A stretch of DNA of 30,339 nt, from assembly GCA_052148715.1 (NCBI GenBank), contig JBKQHQ010000042.1:1-30339 (forward strand), in the 5' to 3' direction. The DNA comes from JBKQHQ01 sp052148715. GTDB lineage: Bacteria > Pseudomonadota > Alphaproteobacteria > Rhizobiales > Xanthobacteraceae. The notes under the pieces were generated by a model. It was not told where the DNA came from. It saw nothing but the letters and a program-made list of their open reading frames with translations, and did no database searches. Positions 1-8,414 of this stretch are shown one piece after another; the first letter of the stretch is position 1, and each line of letters opens with the position of its first letter. The position numbers were made by a program, and so were the translations under genes.

Positions 1-47
1 GCATCCATCGCACCTTCGGGCAATCGCGGCGCGCGGAGTTTTGATCA

Positions 48-1118
48 ATGCGGTTCAAGGACGCTGTTATCTTTGTCACCGGTGGCGCGGGTTTCATCGG
101 CTCGGCCGTCATCCGCCATCTTCTTGATGACACGCAAGCTCGCGTCGTCAACATCGACAAGCTCACCTACGCCTCGAACCTCAATTCGATCCCGCAAGCC
201 GAGACTAATCGACGGTATAGCTTTGTGCAGGCCGACATCGGCGACGGTCACGCTTTGCGGCGACTCTTCGATGAGCATAAGCCGCAGTTCGTGATGAACC
301 TCGCGGCGGAAAGCCATGTCGATCGCTCGATCGACGGACCCGCCGCGTTCATTGAAACCAATGTGGTCGGCACATTTACGCTGCTGCAGGAGACGCTGCG
401 CTACTGGCGCAGCCTCGATCGCGCGGCGCAGGGACGCTTTCGCTTCCACCACGTCTCGACCGACGAGGTGTACGGCTCGCTCGGTCCGCAGGGACTATTC
501 ACCGAGACGACGCCCTACGCCCCGAACTCCCCCTACTCCGCGTCCAAAGCCGCCTCGGATCATCTAGTGCGCGCGTGGCGCGAGACCTATGGCCTGCCCA
601 CCGTCGTGACGAATTGCTCGAACAACTATGGGCCCTACCATTTTCCCGAGAAGCTCATTCCGCACATCATCATCAAGAGCCTCGCCGAGGAGCCGTTGCC
701 GGTTTACGGTGACGGCCAAAATGTCCGCGATTGGCTCTACGTGGAGGACCACGCGCGGGCACTCACGCTCGTGGTGGAGCGCGGCACGGTCGGCGAGACC
801 TACAACATCGGCGGCCGCAACGAGCGCACCAACCTTCACGTGGTACAAACGATCTGCCGATTGCTCGACGAGCTTGCGCCCTCATCGCGGGGATCGCGCG
901 AACGGCTCATCACTTTCGTCACCGACCGGCCTGGCCACGACCGGCGCTACGCGATCGACCCGGCAAAGATCGAGCGCGAGCTCGGGTGGCAGCCGGCCCA
1001 CGACTTCGAGCGCGGGCTCGCCGCGACCGTGCGCTGGTATCTCGACAACCGTCGCTGGTGGCAGGCGATTCTCGATCACGGCTACAAGGCGGAACGCGTC
1101 GGATTAGTACCGGGATAG
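48..1118 (+). CDS. rfbB: dTDP-glucose 4,6-dehydratase
   Basis: Converts dTDP-D-glucose to dTDP-4-keto-6-deoxy-D-glucose, the second step of dTDP-L-rhamnose synthesis, in the cytosol. The 356-residue protein is a full-length extended short-chain dehydrogenase. It has the NAD-binding GGAGFIG at residues 12-18, the catalytic TDEVYG around 138-143, and the YSASK Tyr/Lys pair at 163-167. NNYGPYHFPEKLIP and the RDWLYVEDH stretch are typical of RmlB. The ATG at 48 has a GGAG about nine bases upstream, which supports this start. rmlA lies about 19 kb away on the other strand (20187-21251). rmlC and rmlD are not in the window and may lie to the left. The gene is convergent with the TetR gene at 1181. 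The identification is secure. Confidence 0.96.
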   Translation: MRFKDAVIFVTGGAGFIGSAVIRHLLDDTQARVVNIDKLTYASNLNSIPQAETNRRYSFVQADIGDGHALRRLFDEHKPQFVMNLAAESHVDRSIDGPAAFIETNVVGTFTLLQETLRYWRSLDRAAQGRFRFHHVSTDEVYGSLGPQGLFTETTPYAPNSPYSASKAASDHLVRAWRETYGLPTVVTNCSNNYGPYHFPEKLIPHIIIKSLAEEPLPVYGDGQNVRDWLYVEDHARALTLVVERGTVGETYNIGGRNERTNLHVVQTICRLLDELAPSSRGSRERLITFVTDRPGHDRRYAIDPAKIERELGWQPAHDFERGLAATVRWYLDNRRWWQAILDHGYKAERVGLVPG

Positions 1119-1180
1119 GAACGCTCCCCGCCGTCGACGCGGCCATCCTGCCTTTGCGCGGCATCCTTACGTCTTCGCGC

Positions 1181-1807
1181 TCAACGCGGTTTGACGAGGA
1201 GACCGTTGAGCACCATGTCGAGGTGCGCCTGGAAGTATTCCTCCATGTCCAGCGGATGGCGGTTGTCAAACATCATCATCCACAGATCGACCAGCGCGAT
1301 CGGGGCGATGATGACAAGTGGGGAGTTTGCAACCGCCGAGGGCCGGATTTCGCCGCGATCGATGCCGCGCTGGATCGCCCGCTGCAGGAGCTCGATGCAG
1401 GGGCGGTGTATCTCTTCGTGATAGCGGTCGGCGAGCTCGGGGAAACGCGGCGATTCGGCGATCAGCATGCGCACCACTTCGAGGCGGCGGCGGTCCTCGA
1501 CGATGTGGCGGTAGATGAAGCTGAATTGCTCACGCAGCATATCGGCGGTCGAGCCTTCGTGCCGCTCGAATATTTCCACCACGGGGTCCATCGCCGGCTT
1601 GGTCACCTCCCGCACCATCGAGATGAAAAGGTGCTCCTTATTCTCGAAATAGACGTAAATCGTGCCCTTGGTTACGCCGGCGCGGACGGCAACCTGATCA
1701 AGGGTGGTCGCCGCATAACCATTGCGCGAAAACTCCTCGAAGGCCGCCTCCAAAATCTCCTTTGGCCGGTCCGCCTTCCGGCGGCGCCGAGCTTCTGTGG
1801 CGCTCAT
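1181..1807 (-). CDS. TetR/AcrR-family transcriptional regulator
   Basis: A 208-residue TetR-type repressor, probably controlling the divergent efflux operon. The N-terminal helix-turn-helix is clear: ILEAAFEEFSRNGYAATTLD, then VAVRAGVTKGTIYVYFENKEHLF, around residues 17-61. The rest would be the ligand-binding and dimerisation domain and ends in NGLLVKPR. The ATG at 1807 has AAGGAG seven bases upstream, a strong ribosome site. The divergent arrangement with an RND pump copies the AcrR, TtgR and MexR-type logic in which an inducer releases the repressor. Two palindromic sites lie in the shared intergenic region (1825-1836 and 1841-1860). The ligand cannot be read from sequence. Confidence 0.93.
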   Translation of the reverse strand: MSATEARRRRKADRPKEILEAAFEEFSRNGYAATTLDQVAVRAGVTKGTIYVYFENKEHLFISMVREVTKPAMDPVVEIFERHEGSTADMLREQFSFIYRHIVEDRRRLEVVRMLIAESPRFPELADRYHEEIHRPCIELLQRAIQRGIDRGEIRPSAVANSPLVIIAPIALVDLWMMMFDNRHPLDMEEYFQAHLDMVLNGLLVKPR

Positions 1808-1824
1808 GCAACACTCCTTACCAA

Positions 1825-1836
1825 AGCGTTAACGCT
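1825..1836. promoter_or_regulatory. Perfect 12-bp palindrome upstream of the TetR gene
   Basis: AGCGTTAACGCT reads the same on both strands and lies just upstream of the tetR ribosome site, in the region divergent from the efflux operon. TetR-family regulators bind such dyads and often repress themselves. The operator role is inferred from position and symmetry only. Confidence 0.4.
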
Positions 1837-1840
1837 CTTA

Positions 1841-1860
1841 TTGACTGACCAGATAGTAAA
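1841..1860. promoter_or_regulatory. Possible -35 box within an imperfect dyad between tetR and the efflux operon
   Basis: TTGACT, eight bases, then AGTAAA forms an imperfect inverted repeat (5 of 6 arm bases match). TTGACT also resembles a sigma-70 -35 box reading toward the efflux genes, and the bases after it are AT-rich, but no clean -10 box follows. A repressor site overlapping a promoter would fit the TetR/RND arrangement. This is a weak call. Confidence 0.3.
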
Positions 1861-1898
1861 TAATAGTTCTCCTTTTGTTAAGGTGCGTGTGAGTGCTC

Positions 1899-3521
1899 AT
1901 GTCTCGCGTTATGTGCAAGCGTTGTGCGGCGCTACCCGGCGAGGCTCGGGCTGGGCGCGAACGTCCGTCCATAGCCGCCGTCAGGCAGGCGGGTGGCTGG
2001 CAGAAGCCTTGCGGCGTTTCAGTGACGACCATGATCTTTGCCGCGTTCGCCCTGGCGGGGTGCGCCATCGGGCCGGATTTTCATCCCCCCGCGGCGCCGG
2101 AAAATGCCGGCTACACGCCCGGTGCGCCGCCGACGCAAACCGCATCCGCGCCGGTTGCCGAAGGGGCTTCGCAGCGATTGGTGCTCGGCAAGGACATCCC
2201 CGGCGAATGGTGGCGGCTGTTTCATTCGCAGAGACTCAACAATCTGATCGAGCAGGCGTTGGCGGCCAATCCGAGCTTGGTGTCAGCGCAAGCCTCCTTG
2301 CGCCAGGCCAAGGAGACAGTCACGGCCACGGCCGGGGTGCTATGGCCGCAGATCGACGGCAATGCGTCGGCCCAGCGGGAGCAATTTTCGCTAGCTAGCT
2401 TCGGACAATCGGGCCCCCCGCTCATCTTCAATCTTTTTCAGGCAACCGTGAACGTCTCCTATTCGCCCGACGTCTTCGGCGGCAAGCGGCGACAGATCGA
2501 GGCCAGCCAAGCGCAGGCCGACTATCAGCGTTTTCAGCTCGAGGCCACCTACCTGACGCTCACGGCGAACGTCACCACGGCGGCGATCCAGGAAGCCTCG
2601 CTGCGCGGTCAGATCGAGGCCACCGAGGACATCATCAAGGCTAAGAGCGAGCAGCTCGATCTGATGCGGCGGCAGCTCGAAATCGGCAGCGTGGCGAAGA
2701 CCGACGTCCTCGCACAAGAGTCGGATCTGGTGCAGACGCAGGCGACCTTGCCGGTGCTGGAGAAGCAATTGGCACAGCAGCGCCACGTGCTGATGGCGCT
2801 GATCGGCCGGTTCCCAAATCAGGACCGGGGCGAGATCTTCCGCCTGTCGGCGCTGCAGCTGCCGACCAACCTGCCGGTAAGCCTGCCTTCGCAGCTGGTC
2901 GAGCAGCGGCCCGATGTGCGGGCCGCTGAGGCGCAATTGCATCAGGCCAGCGCGCAGATCGGCGTCGCGCAGGCGAACCTGCTGCCGCAGCTGAGCTTGA
3001 GCGCCTATTACGGCGGGACGGCCTTGCAGCCCAACGTGATATTCGCGCCGAGCAACATTATTTGGAACATCAGCTCAGGCGTCAGTCAACCGATCTTCCA
3101 CGGCGGCACCCTCCTTGCTCAGGAGCGCGCCGCTATCGACGCGTTCGAGGCGGCGGCAGCCCAATATCGCAACACCGTGCTGCTAGCATTTCAGAACGTC
3201 GCCGACGCGCTGCGCGCGCTGCAGGACGACGCCAGGGCGCTCAAAATCCAGGAACGCGCGCTGCGCGTCGCCTCGGAAAGCCTCAGCCTCTCGCGCACCC
3301 AGTTCCAGGCCGGCTCCATTACCTATCTGACGCTGCTCAACGCCCAGCGTGCCTACGAGCAGGCCCGCCTCACGCTAGTGCAGGCACAGGCAGCCCGGCT
3401 GGCCGACACGGCGGCGTTGTTCCAGGCGCTCGGCGGCGGTTGGTGGAACCGCACCGACGTGGTCAAGGACCACAAGCCGGCGATACGCACCCTGATCGAA
3501 ACCGTGACCGCCGCGCAATGA
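1899..3521 (+). CDS. RND efflux outer-membrane lipoprotein (NodT/OprM type)
   Basis: The TolC-like outer-membrane channel of the tripartite pump. The lipobox LAGC followed by AIGPDFHPP is the classic N-terminus of NodT/OprM-type efflux lipoproteins. Two long heptad-rich outer-membrane efflux repeats follow, with conserved stretches such as RPDVRAAEAQLHQA and YLTLLNAQRAYEQARLTLVQ. The start is uncertain. ATG 1899 is an early in-frame ATG but would put about 50 odd residues before the lipobox. GTG 2022 or ATG 2031 gives a very short signal (MIFAAFALAGC). The gene is first in a three-gene operon and ends 34 bp before the adaptor gene. Family membership is secure; substrates are unknown. Confidence 0.92.
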   Translation: MSRVMCKRCAALPGEARAGRERPSIAAVRQAGGWQKPCGVSVTTMIFAAFALAGCAIGPDFHPPAAPENAGYTPGAPPTQTASAPVAEGASQRLVLGKDIPGEWWRLFHSQRLNNLIEQALAANPSLVSAQASLRQAKETVTATAGVLWPQIDGNASAQREQFSLASFGQSGPPLIFNLFQATVNVSYSPDVFGGKRRQIEASQAQADYQRFQLEATYLTLTANVTTAAIQEASLRGQIEATEDIIKAKSEQLDLMRRQLEIGSVAKTDVLAQESDLVQTQATLPVLEKQLAQQRHVLMALIGRFPNQDRGEIFRLSALQLPTNLPVSLPSQLVEQRPDVRAAEAQLHQASAQIGVAQANLLPQLSLSAYYGGTALQPNVIFAPSNIIWNISSGVSQPIFHGGTLLAQERAAIDAFEAAAAQYRNTVLLAFQNVADALRALQDDARALKIQERALRVASESLSLSRTQFQAGSITYLTLLNAQRAYEQARLTLVQAQAARLADTAALFQALGGGWWNRTDVVKDHKPAIRTLIETVTAAQ

Positions 3522-3555
3522 CGCCAAACGGACGCGAAGCACGGAGACGAACCGA

Positions 3556-4686
3556 ATGACCAAGCGCATGGTCATCATGCTGATCGCCGTCGGCTTGGTG
3601 TTCGGCGGAATATTCGGCTTCCAGGCCTTCAAGGGCGCCATGATCAAGAAGTTCATGAGCCAGATGGGCGCGCCGCCGCAGACCGTGTCCACGGCGATCG
3701 CCGGGACGCAGGAATGGCAGCCGCGGATCGAAGCGGTCGGCAGCCTGCGCGCGCTCAAAGGCTCCGATCTGTCGCTCGAAGTCTCCGGCGTCGTCGACTC
3801 GATCACGTTCAATTCCGGCGACGACGTGGCGGAAGGCGCCCTGCTGCTGAAACTGCGCGACAAGGACGACATCGCCAAGCTGCATTCGCTGCAAGCCACC
3901 GCCGAGATCAACGAGATTACGTATCAGCGCGACCTGAAACAGAGCAAGGTCCAGGCGGTGAGCCAGGCGACCGTCGACACGGACGCCGCCAACGTCAAGA
4001 ATGCCAATGCGCAGGTCGCCGAGCAGCAGGCGGTGATCGAAAAGAAATCCCTGCGTGCGCCGTTTGCCGGCCACCTCGGCATCCGCCTCGTCGACCTCGG
4101 ACAATATCTGAGCGCCGGCACCCTGGTCGTCACGCTGCAGGCGCTCGATCCGGTCTATTTCGACTTCTTCCTGCCGCAGCAAGCCATCGATCGAATCCAG
4201 CTCGGCCAGAAAATCATGGCCCGGGTCGACACCTACGCCAATCAAACATTCCCGGGCGAGATCTCGGCCATCAATCCCAAGATCGACGCGAGCAGCCGCA
4301 ACGTTCAGGTGCGCGCCACTTTGAAGAATCCGGACCACAAGCTGCTGCCCGGAATGTACGCGACCGTCGAGATCGCCGCCGGTCAGCCGCAGCAGCGCAT
4401 CACCCTGCCGCAGACGGCAGTCGCCTATAATCCCTATGGTGCGACCGTCTACGTGATCGACGACCAGGGCAAGGATGCCAACGGCAAGCCGCGACTGATC
4501 GCGCGCCAGACCTTCGTCGCAACCGGCGACACGCGCGGCGATCAGGTGGCGATCCTCAGCGGGCTCAAAGGCGGGGAAACGATCGTCACCGCCGGGCAAA
4601 TCAAACTGCATAACGGCTCGACGGTGCTGATCGACAATACGATCCAACCCACTGCCGACGCTTCCCCCGTGCCGGTCGATCAGTAG
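3556..4686 (+). CDS. RND efflux periplasmic adaptor (membrane fusion protein)
   Basis: A 376-residue HlyD/AcrA-type adaptor linking the inner-membrane pump to the outer-membrane channel. It has one N-terminal membrane anchor (about residues 5-24), then a split lipoyl domain (LEVSGVVDSITFNSGDDV near residue 78, and KKSLRAPFAGHLGIRLVDLG in the second half). A helical hairpin lies between them. Beta-barrel and membrane-proximal parts follow, including LLPGMYATVEIAAG and LPQTAVAYNPYG. It resembles the MexE/MexH-like adaptors with uncleaved anchors rather than lipid-anchored AcrA. The ATG has GGAGA about nine bases upstream. It sits 34 bp after the channel gene and 23 bp before the pump gene, so the three are presumably co-transcribed. 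Confidence 0.94.
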   Translation: MTKRMVIMLIAVGLVFGGIFGFQAFKGAMIKKFMSQMGAPPQTVSTAIAGTQEWQPRIEAVGSLRALKGSDLSLEVSGVVDSITFNSGDDVAEGALLLKLRDKDDIAKLHSLQATAEINEITYQRDLKQSKVQAVSQATVDTDAANVKNANAQVAEQQAVIEKKSLRAPFAGHLGIRLVDLGQYLSAGTLVVTLQALDPVYFDFFLPQQAIDRIQLGQKIMARVDTYANQTFPGEISAINPKIDASSRNVQVRATLKNPDHKLLPGMYATVEIAAGQPQQRITLPQTAVAYNPYGATVYVIDDQGKDANGKPRLIARQTFVATGDTRGDQVAILSGLKGGETIVTAGQIKLHNGSTVLIDNTIQPTADASPVPVDQ

Positions 4687-4709
4687 GGTCCGTCACCCGG
4701 AGCGCGCCG

Positions 4710-7700
4710 ATGCGGTTCACGGACATCTTCATTCGCCGCCCGGTGCTGGCCAGCGTGGTCAGCCTGATGATTTTGGTGCTCGGCTTGCGCGCCGCCGGCG
4801 TGCTGCCGATTCTGCAATTCCCGCGCACGCAGAACGCCATCGTCACCGTCACGACGATCTATTACGGCGCCGATCCCGACGTCGTCGCGGGCTTCATCAC
4901 GACGCCGCTGGAAAACGCCATCGCCCAGGCCAACGGCATCGATTACATGACCTCCGTCAGCCTGAGCGGCGCCAGCACGATCAGCATCTACCTGCGGCTC
5001 AACTACGACCCGGACAAGGCGCTGACCGAGATCAACACCAAGATCAACTCGGTGCTCAGTCAGCTGCCGACGGGAACGCTGCAGCCGATCCTGACCGTGA
5101 AGGTCGGCCAAACCATCGACGCGATGTATATCGGCTTCAACAGCGACGTGCTGGCGCCGAATCAGATCACCGATTACCTGGTACGCGTGGTGCAGCCGAA
5201 GCTCCAGGCCGTGACCGGAGTGCAGACGGCGGAGTTGCTCGGCTCGAAAGTCTTCGCGCTCCGCGCCTGGCTCGACCCGAAAAAGCTCGCCGCCTACGGC
5301 CTCACCGCGACCGACGTCGCCCAGGCCCTGGCCGCCAACGATTACATTTCCGGCATCGGCAACACCAAGGGCCAGATGGTGCAGGTCAACCTCACGGCCT
5401 CGACCAGCCTGCATTCCGTCGACGAATTCCGCAACCTGGTGATCAAGCAGACCGGCGGCGCGGTCATCCGCCTGCAGGACATCGCCAAGGTCAGCTTGGG
5501 CTCCGAGGACTACGAATCGGAGGTCGGCTTCGACGGCAAGAAAGCAGTCTATATCGGCATCCAGGTCGCCCCCAACGCCAATCTGCTCGACGTCATCAAG
5601 GGCATCCGCGCCGTCTTTCCGGATGTGAAGGCGCAGCTACCGCAAGGGCTCAACGGCGAGATCATTTACGATTCCACGGATTTCGTGAACAGCTCGATCG
5701 CCGAGGTGGTGCGCAGCCTCGCCGAGGCGCTGGCCATCGTCACGCTCGTCGTCTTCGTGTTCTTGGGCTCGCTGCGCTCCACGCTGATTCCGACCGTCGC
5801 CATCCCGTTGTCGCTGATCGGCACCTTCACCATCATGCTGGCGCTCGGATTTTCGATCAATTTGCTGACTTTGCTGGCGCTGGTGCTCGCCATCGGCCTC
5901 GTCGTCGACGACGCCATCATCGTCGTTGAGAACGTCACGCGGCATCTCGAGCAGGGAATGGCGCCGGCGCCGGCCGCGATCCAGGCCGCTCGCGAGCTCG
6001 GCGGCCCGATCATCGCGATGACGGTCGTCCTGGTTGCGGTCTACGTGCCGATCGGCTTTCAGAGCGGCCTTACCGGCGCGCTGTTCGCCGAATTCGCCTT
6101 CACGCTTGTCGGTGCCGTCACCGTGTCCGGCGTCGTTGCGTTGACCCTGTCGCCGATGATGTGCTCGCGCCTGCTCAAGCCGCACGACGCCGGCCGGCGC
6201 GGATGGCAGGACCGGCTGGCCGATTTCATCGACCGCCGCTTTGCGCAATTGCGCGGGTTCTACCAGCGTCAGCTGCATGGGAGCCTCAACTTCCTGCCGG
6301 TGACCCTGGTGTTCGCCGTGATCGTGCTTTCCAGCATCTATTTCCTGTACGCAGGCGCCAAGAGCGAGCTCGCCCCGCAGGAGGACCAGGGCGTCATCAT
6401 CACCCAATCCATTGCCGCGCCGAACGCCACGCTGCAGCAGCGGCAGCTCTACTCGAAAGAGGTGTACCGCATCTTCGCCAGCCATTCGGAAATGGCCCAT
6501 GTATTCCAGCTCGACGTGCCCGGCCAGTCCATCGCCGGGTTGGTGTTCAAGCCGTGGGACGAGCGGACGAAGACCTCGAACCAGCTTCAGCCGGTGCTGC
6601 AGCAGGAGCTCAGCCATATCGCCGGCGTGCGGGTCGTCGCCTTCCAGCCGCCGCCGCTGCCCGGCAGCATCGGCTTGCCGGTGCAATTCGTCATCGGCAC
6701 GACCGAGCCTTTCGACCGCCTCAATACCGTCGCTCAGCAGTTTTTGCAGGACGCGATCAAGACCGGCATGTTCATCTTCCTTGATTGCGATCTGAAAGTC
6801 GACAATCCGCAGTCGACCGTCACGATCGACCGGGACAAGACCGCACAGCTGGGATTGAAAATGAGCGACGTAGGCTCGGCGCTGGCGTCGTCGCTGGGCG
6901 GCGGCTACGTCAATTACTTCGGTCTGAGCGGCCGCTCCTATAAGGTCATTCCGCAGGTACAGCAGCGCTCTCGCCTGAACGCGCAGCAACTGCTCGACTA
7001 TTATATTCGCACCGGGGATGGAACGCTCGTTCCGCTGTCGACCATTGCCCGCATCGATACCAAAACGGTGCCCGAATCGCTCAATCACTTTCAGCAGCTC
7101 AACAGCGCGACCATCCAGGGCGTGGCGATGCCGGGCGTGGCGCAAGGCGACGCCCTGGACGCCCTCAAGAACTTGGCCGCGGGCCTGCCGCAGGGCTATT
7201 CGGTCGATTACGGCGGCTTGAGCCGTCAGTACGTGCAGGAGACCAGCGGCTTCATCACGACGTTCGGCTTTGCACTGATCATCATCTTCCTGGCCTTGGC
7301 GGCGCTGTTCGAGAGCTTTCGCGATCCGGTCATCATCCTGGTATCTGTGCCGATGTCGATCGCCGGCGCCCTGGTGTTCATCAGCCTCGGCATCGGCGAC
7401 ACGAGCCTCAATATCTATACCGAGGTCGGGCTGGTGACGCTGATGGGGCTGATCAGCAAGCACGGCATCCTGATCGTCCAGTTCGCCAACGAGCTGCAGG
7501 CGCAAGGCATGTCGAAACGCGAGGCGATCGAACAGGCCGCCGGCATCCGCCTGCGGCCGATCCTGATGACCACGGCCGCCATGGTCCTCGGCGTAGAGCC
7601 GCTGATTACCGCGACCGGCGCCGGCGCGGTATCGCGTTTCGCCATGGGCATCGTGATCGCGACCGGCCTCTCGATCGGAACGCTGTTCACGCTGTTCGTG

Positions 7701-7787
7701 GTGCCCGCCGCCTACCTGTTGTTTGCGGCGGATCATTCGCACTCCAGGGAGACGGCGGCGGAACCGACCCCGTCGCCGGCGACCTAG
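4710..7787 (+). CDS. RND-family multidrug efflux permease (HAE1 type)
   Basis: A 1025-residue proton-driven inner-membrane transporter of the AcrB/MexB superfamily, probably exporting hydrophobic compounds. The N-terminus FIRRPVLASVVSLMILVLG is the usual first membrane helix. It is followed by the porter signature YYGADPDVVAGFITTPLENA. GLVVDDAIIVVENV, around residues 395-408, carries the paired aspartates of the proton relay in TM4. The second half repeats the layout, with a final helix bundle around GLISKHGILIVQFANEL and RLRPILMTTAAMVLG. Length matches the family. By eye it is closer to MexI/MexW-type pumps than to AcrB. The start has GGAG eight bases upstream. It completes the channel-adaptor-pump operon under the divergent TetR regulator. 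Confidence 0.96.
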   Translation: MRFTDIFIRRPVLASVVSLMILVLGLRAAGVLPILQFPRTQNAIVTVTTIYYGADPDVVAGFITTPLENAIAQANGIDYMTSVSLSGASTISIYLRLNYDPDKALTEINTKINSVLSQLPTGTLQPILTVKVGQTIDAMYIGFNSDVLAPNQITDYLVRVVQPKLQAVTGVQTAELLGSKVFALRAWLDPKKLAAYGLTATDVAQALAANDYISGIGNTKGQMVQVNLTASTSLHSVDEFRNLVIKQTGGAVIRLQDIAKVSLGSEDYESEVGFDGKKAVYIGIQVAPNANLLDVIKGIRAVFPDVKAQLPQGLNGEIIYDSTDFVNSSIAEVVRSLAEALAIVTLVVFVFLGSLRSTLIPTVAIPLSLIGTFTIMLALGFSINLLTLLALVLAIGLVVDDAIIVVENVTRHLEQGMAPAPAAIQAARELGGPIIAMTVVLVAVYVPIGFQSGLTGALFAEFAFTLVGAVTVSGVVALTLSPMMCSRLLKPHDAGRRGWQDRLADFIDRRFAQLRGFYQRQLHGSLNFLPVTLVFAVIVLSSIYFLYAGAKSELAPQEDQGVIITQSIAAPNATLQQRQLYSKEVYRIFASHSEMAHVFQLDVPGQSIAGLVFKPWDERTKTSNQLQPVLQQELSHIAGVRVVAFQPPPLPGSIGLPVQFVIGTTEPFDRLNTVAQQFLQDAIKTGMFIFLDCDLKVDNPQSTVTIDRDKTAQLGLKMSDVGSALASSLGGGYVNYFGLSGRSYKVIPQVQQRSRLNAQQLLDYYIRTGDGTLVPLSTIARIDTKTVPESLNHFQQLNSATIQGVAMPGVAQGDALDALKNLAAGLPQGYSVDYGGLSRQYVQETSGFITTFGFALIIIFLALAALFESFRDPVIILVSVPMSIAGALVFISLGIGDTSLNIYTEVGLVTLMGLISKHGILIVQFANELQAQGMSKREAIEQAAGIRLRPILMTTAAMVLGVEPLITATGAGAVSRFAMGIVIATGLSIGTLFTLFVVPAAYLLFAADHSHSRETAAEPTPSPAT

Positions 7788-7822
7788 AGCATGATGACTT
7801 CTCTTCGAGTCATCATGCTCTA
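7785..7822 (+). terminator. 15-bp perfect stem-loop overlapping the pump stop codon
   Basis: TAGAGCATGATGACT (7785-7799) and AGTCATCATGCTCTA (7808-7822) are exact inverted copies around an 8-base loop. The TAG is the stop codon of the pump gene. There is no proper T tract, only TCTTCTTGTT, so it may end transcription poorly. It could instead protect the mRNA 3' end or be a mobile palindromic repeat, since it shares GAGCATGAT with the neighbouring element at 7834. Confidence 0.55.
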
Positions 7823-7833
7823 TCTTCTTGTTG

Positions 7834-7880
7834 GAGCATGATCTTTTCCGAAAACCGGTACCCACTTTTTGGGATCATGC
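7834..7880 (+). repeat. REP-like palindromic intergenic repeat of the Bradyrhizobium type
   Basis: GAGCATGATC at 7834-7843 and GATCATGC at 7873-7880 form the arms, with an inner pair TCCGAAAA / TTTTTGGGA around CCGGTACCCAC. From memory, near-identical elements are common between genes of Bradyrhizobium and relatives. This is one of the better taxonomic clues in the window. Copy number needs a genome-wide search. Confidence 0.7.
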
Positions 7881-7905
7881 GCTGGCGCATGTTCCGGCGC
7901 AGCCT

Positions 7906-7928
7906 GCCCTCGGGCTTGACCCGCGGGC
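7906..7928 (+). repeat. GC-rich inverted repeat next to the REP-like element
   Basis: GCCCTCGGG (7906-7914), loop CTTGA, then CCCGCGGGC (7920-7928): a nine-pair stem with one mismatch. The CGGGCTTGACCCG core is also, from memory, a frequent intergenic motif in rhizobia. It lies 22 bp before the DUF2061 start. Confidence 0.5.
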
Positions 7929-7950
7929 GATGCCTATTCGCCGTCAGAAC

Positions 7951-8175
7951 ATGAGCCTCCAATCGCCCACCGACAAAGACAGACATCATCGATCGCTGGC
8001 GAAAGCTGTCAGCTGGCGCATCACCGGCAGCATCGACACGTTCGTGCTAAGTTTCCTGATCACGGGCAGCATCAGAATTGCCGGCTCGATCTCGGCCGTG
8101 GAGGTGGTGACCAAAGTCGCCCTTTTCTATTTTCACGAGCGGGTTTGGACGATGATTCGCTGGGGCAAGCGCTGA
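7951..8175 (+). CDS. DUF2061 small membrane protein
   Basis: A 74-residue protein matching the DUF2061 pattern: KAVSWRITGSIDTFVLSFLITG, then EVVTKVALFYFHERVW, ending in a basic WGKR-type tail. Two short hydrophobic segments suggest an inner-membrane protein. The family function is unknown; members are often near, or fused to, sulfate-assimilation enzymes, which is not the case here. The reading frame extends back to 7828, but that part only translates the palindromic repeats, so ATG 7951 (or ATG 7930) is chosen. No clear ribosome site is visible. The protein is complete by comparison with the family. Confidence 0.8.
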   Translation: MSLQSPTDKDRHHRSLAKAVSWRITGSIDTFVLSFLITGSIRIAGSISAVEVVTKVALFYFHERVWTMIRWGKR

Positions 8176-8414
8176 CCGGACTGTGCCGCGCACGGACGTA
8201 ACCCGTCGCCACGAGATCGGGGCGGCGCCCGTTACGGAGCTCGACCAGGCTGGGTTTGGCGCATGGGTGCCCTTGATCCATGGCGCGTAGTTGCGCCCCT
8301 CTCCGGCGTTAAAGGTTGGTACACGAGCTTGTCGGTAAAACGATGCGGCGCCCGCCTTGGAAACGCTGCTCGGTTTTGGCTACGCAGGATACGCGGCGTC
8401 GGAGTCAATCCCCA

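Noticed and set aside
731..2398. 555-residue plus-strand frame spanning the rmlB end, the TetR gene and the outer-membrane gene start
   Set aside because: It crosses three independently supported genes in another frame or strand and has no coherent domain.
5637..7865. 742-residue minus-strand open frame over the RND pump gene
   Set aside because: It is antisense to a pump with full family signatures, is rich in Arg, Asp, Gln and His as expected of a high-GC shadow, and has no recognisable motif.
7828..7950. N-terminal extension of the DUF2061 protein
   Set aside because: The added residues only translate the REP-like palindromes and are outside the family.
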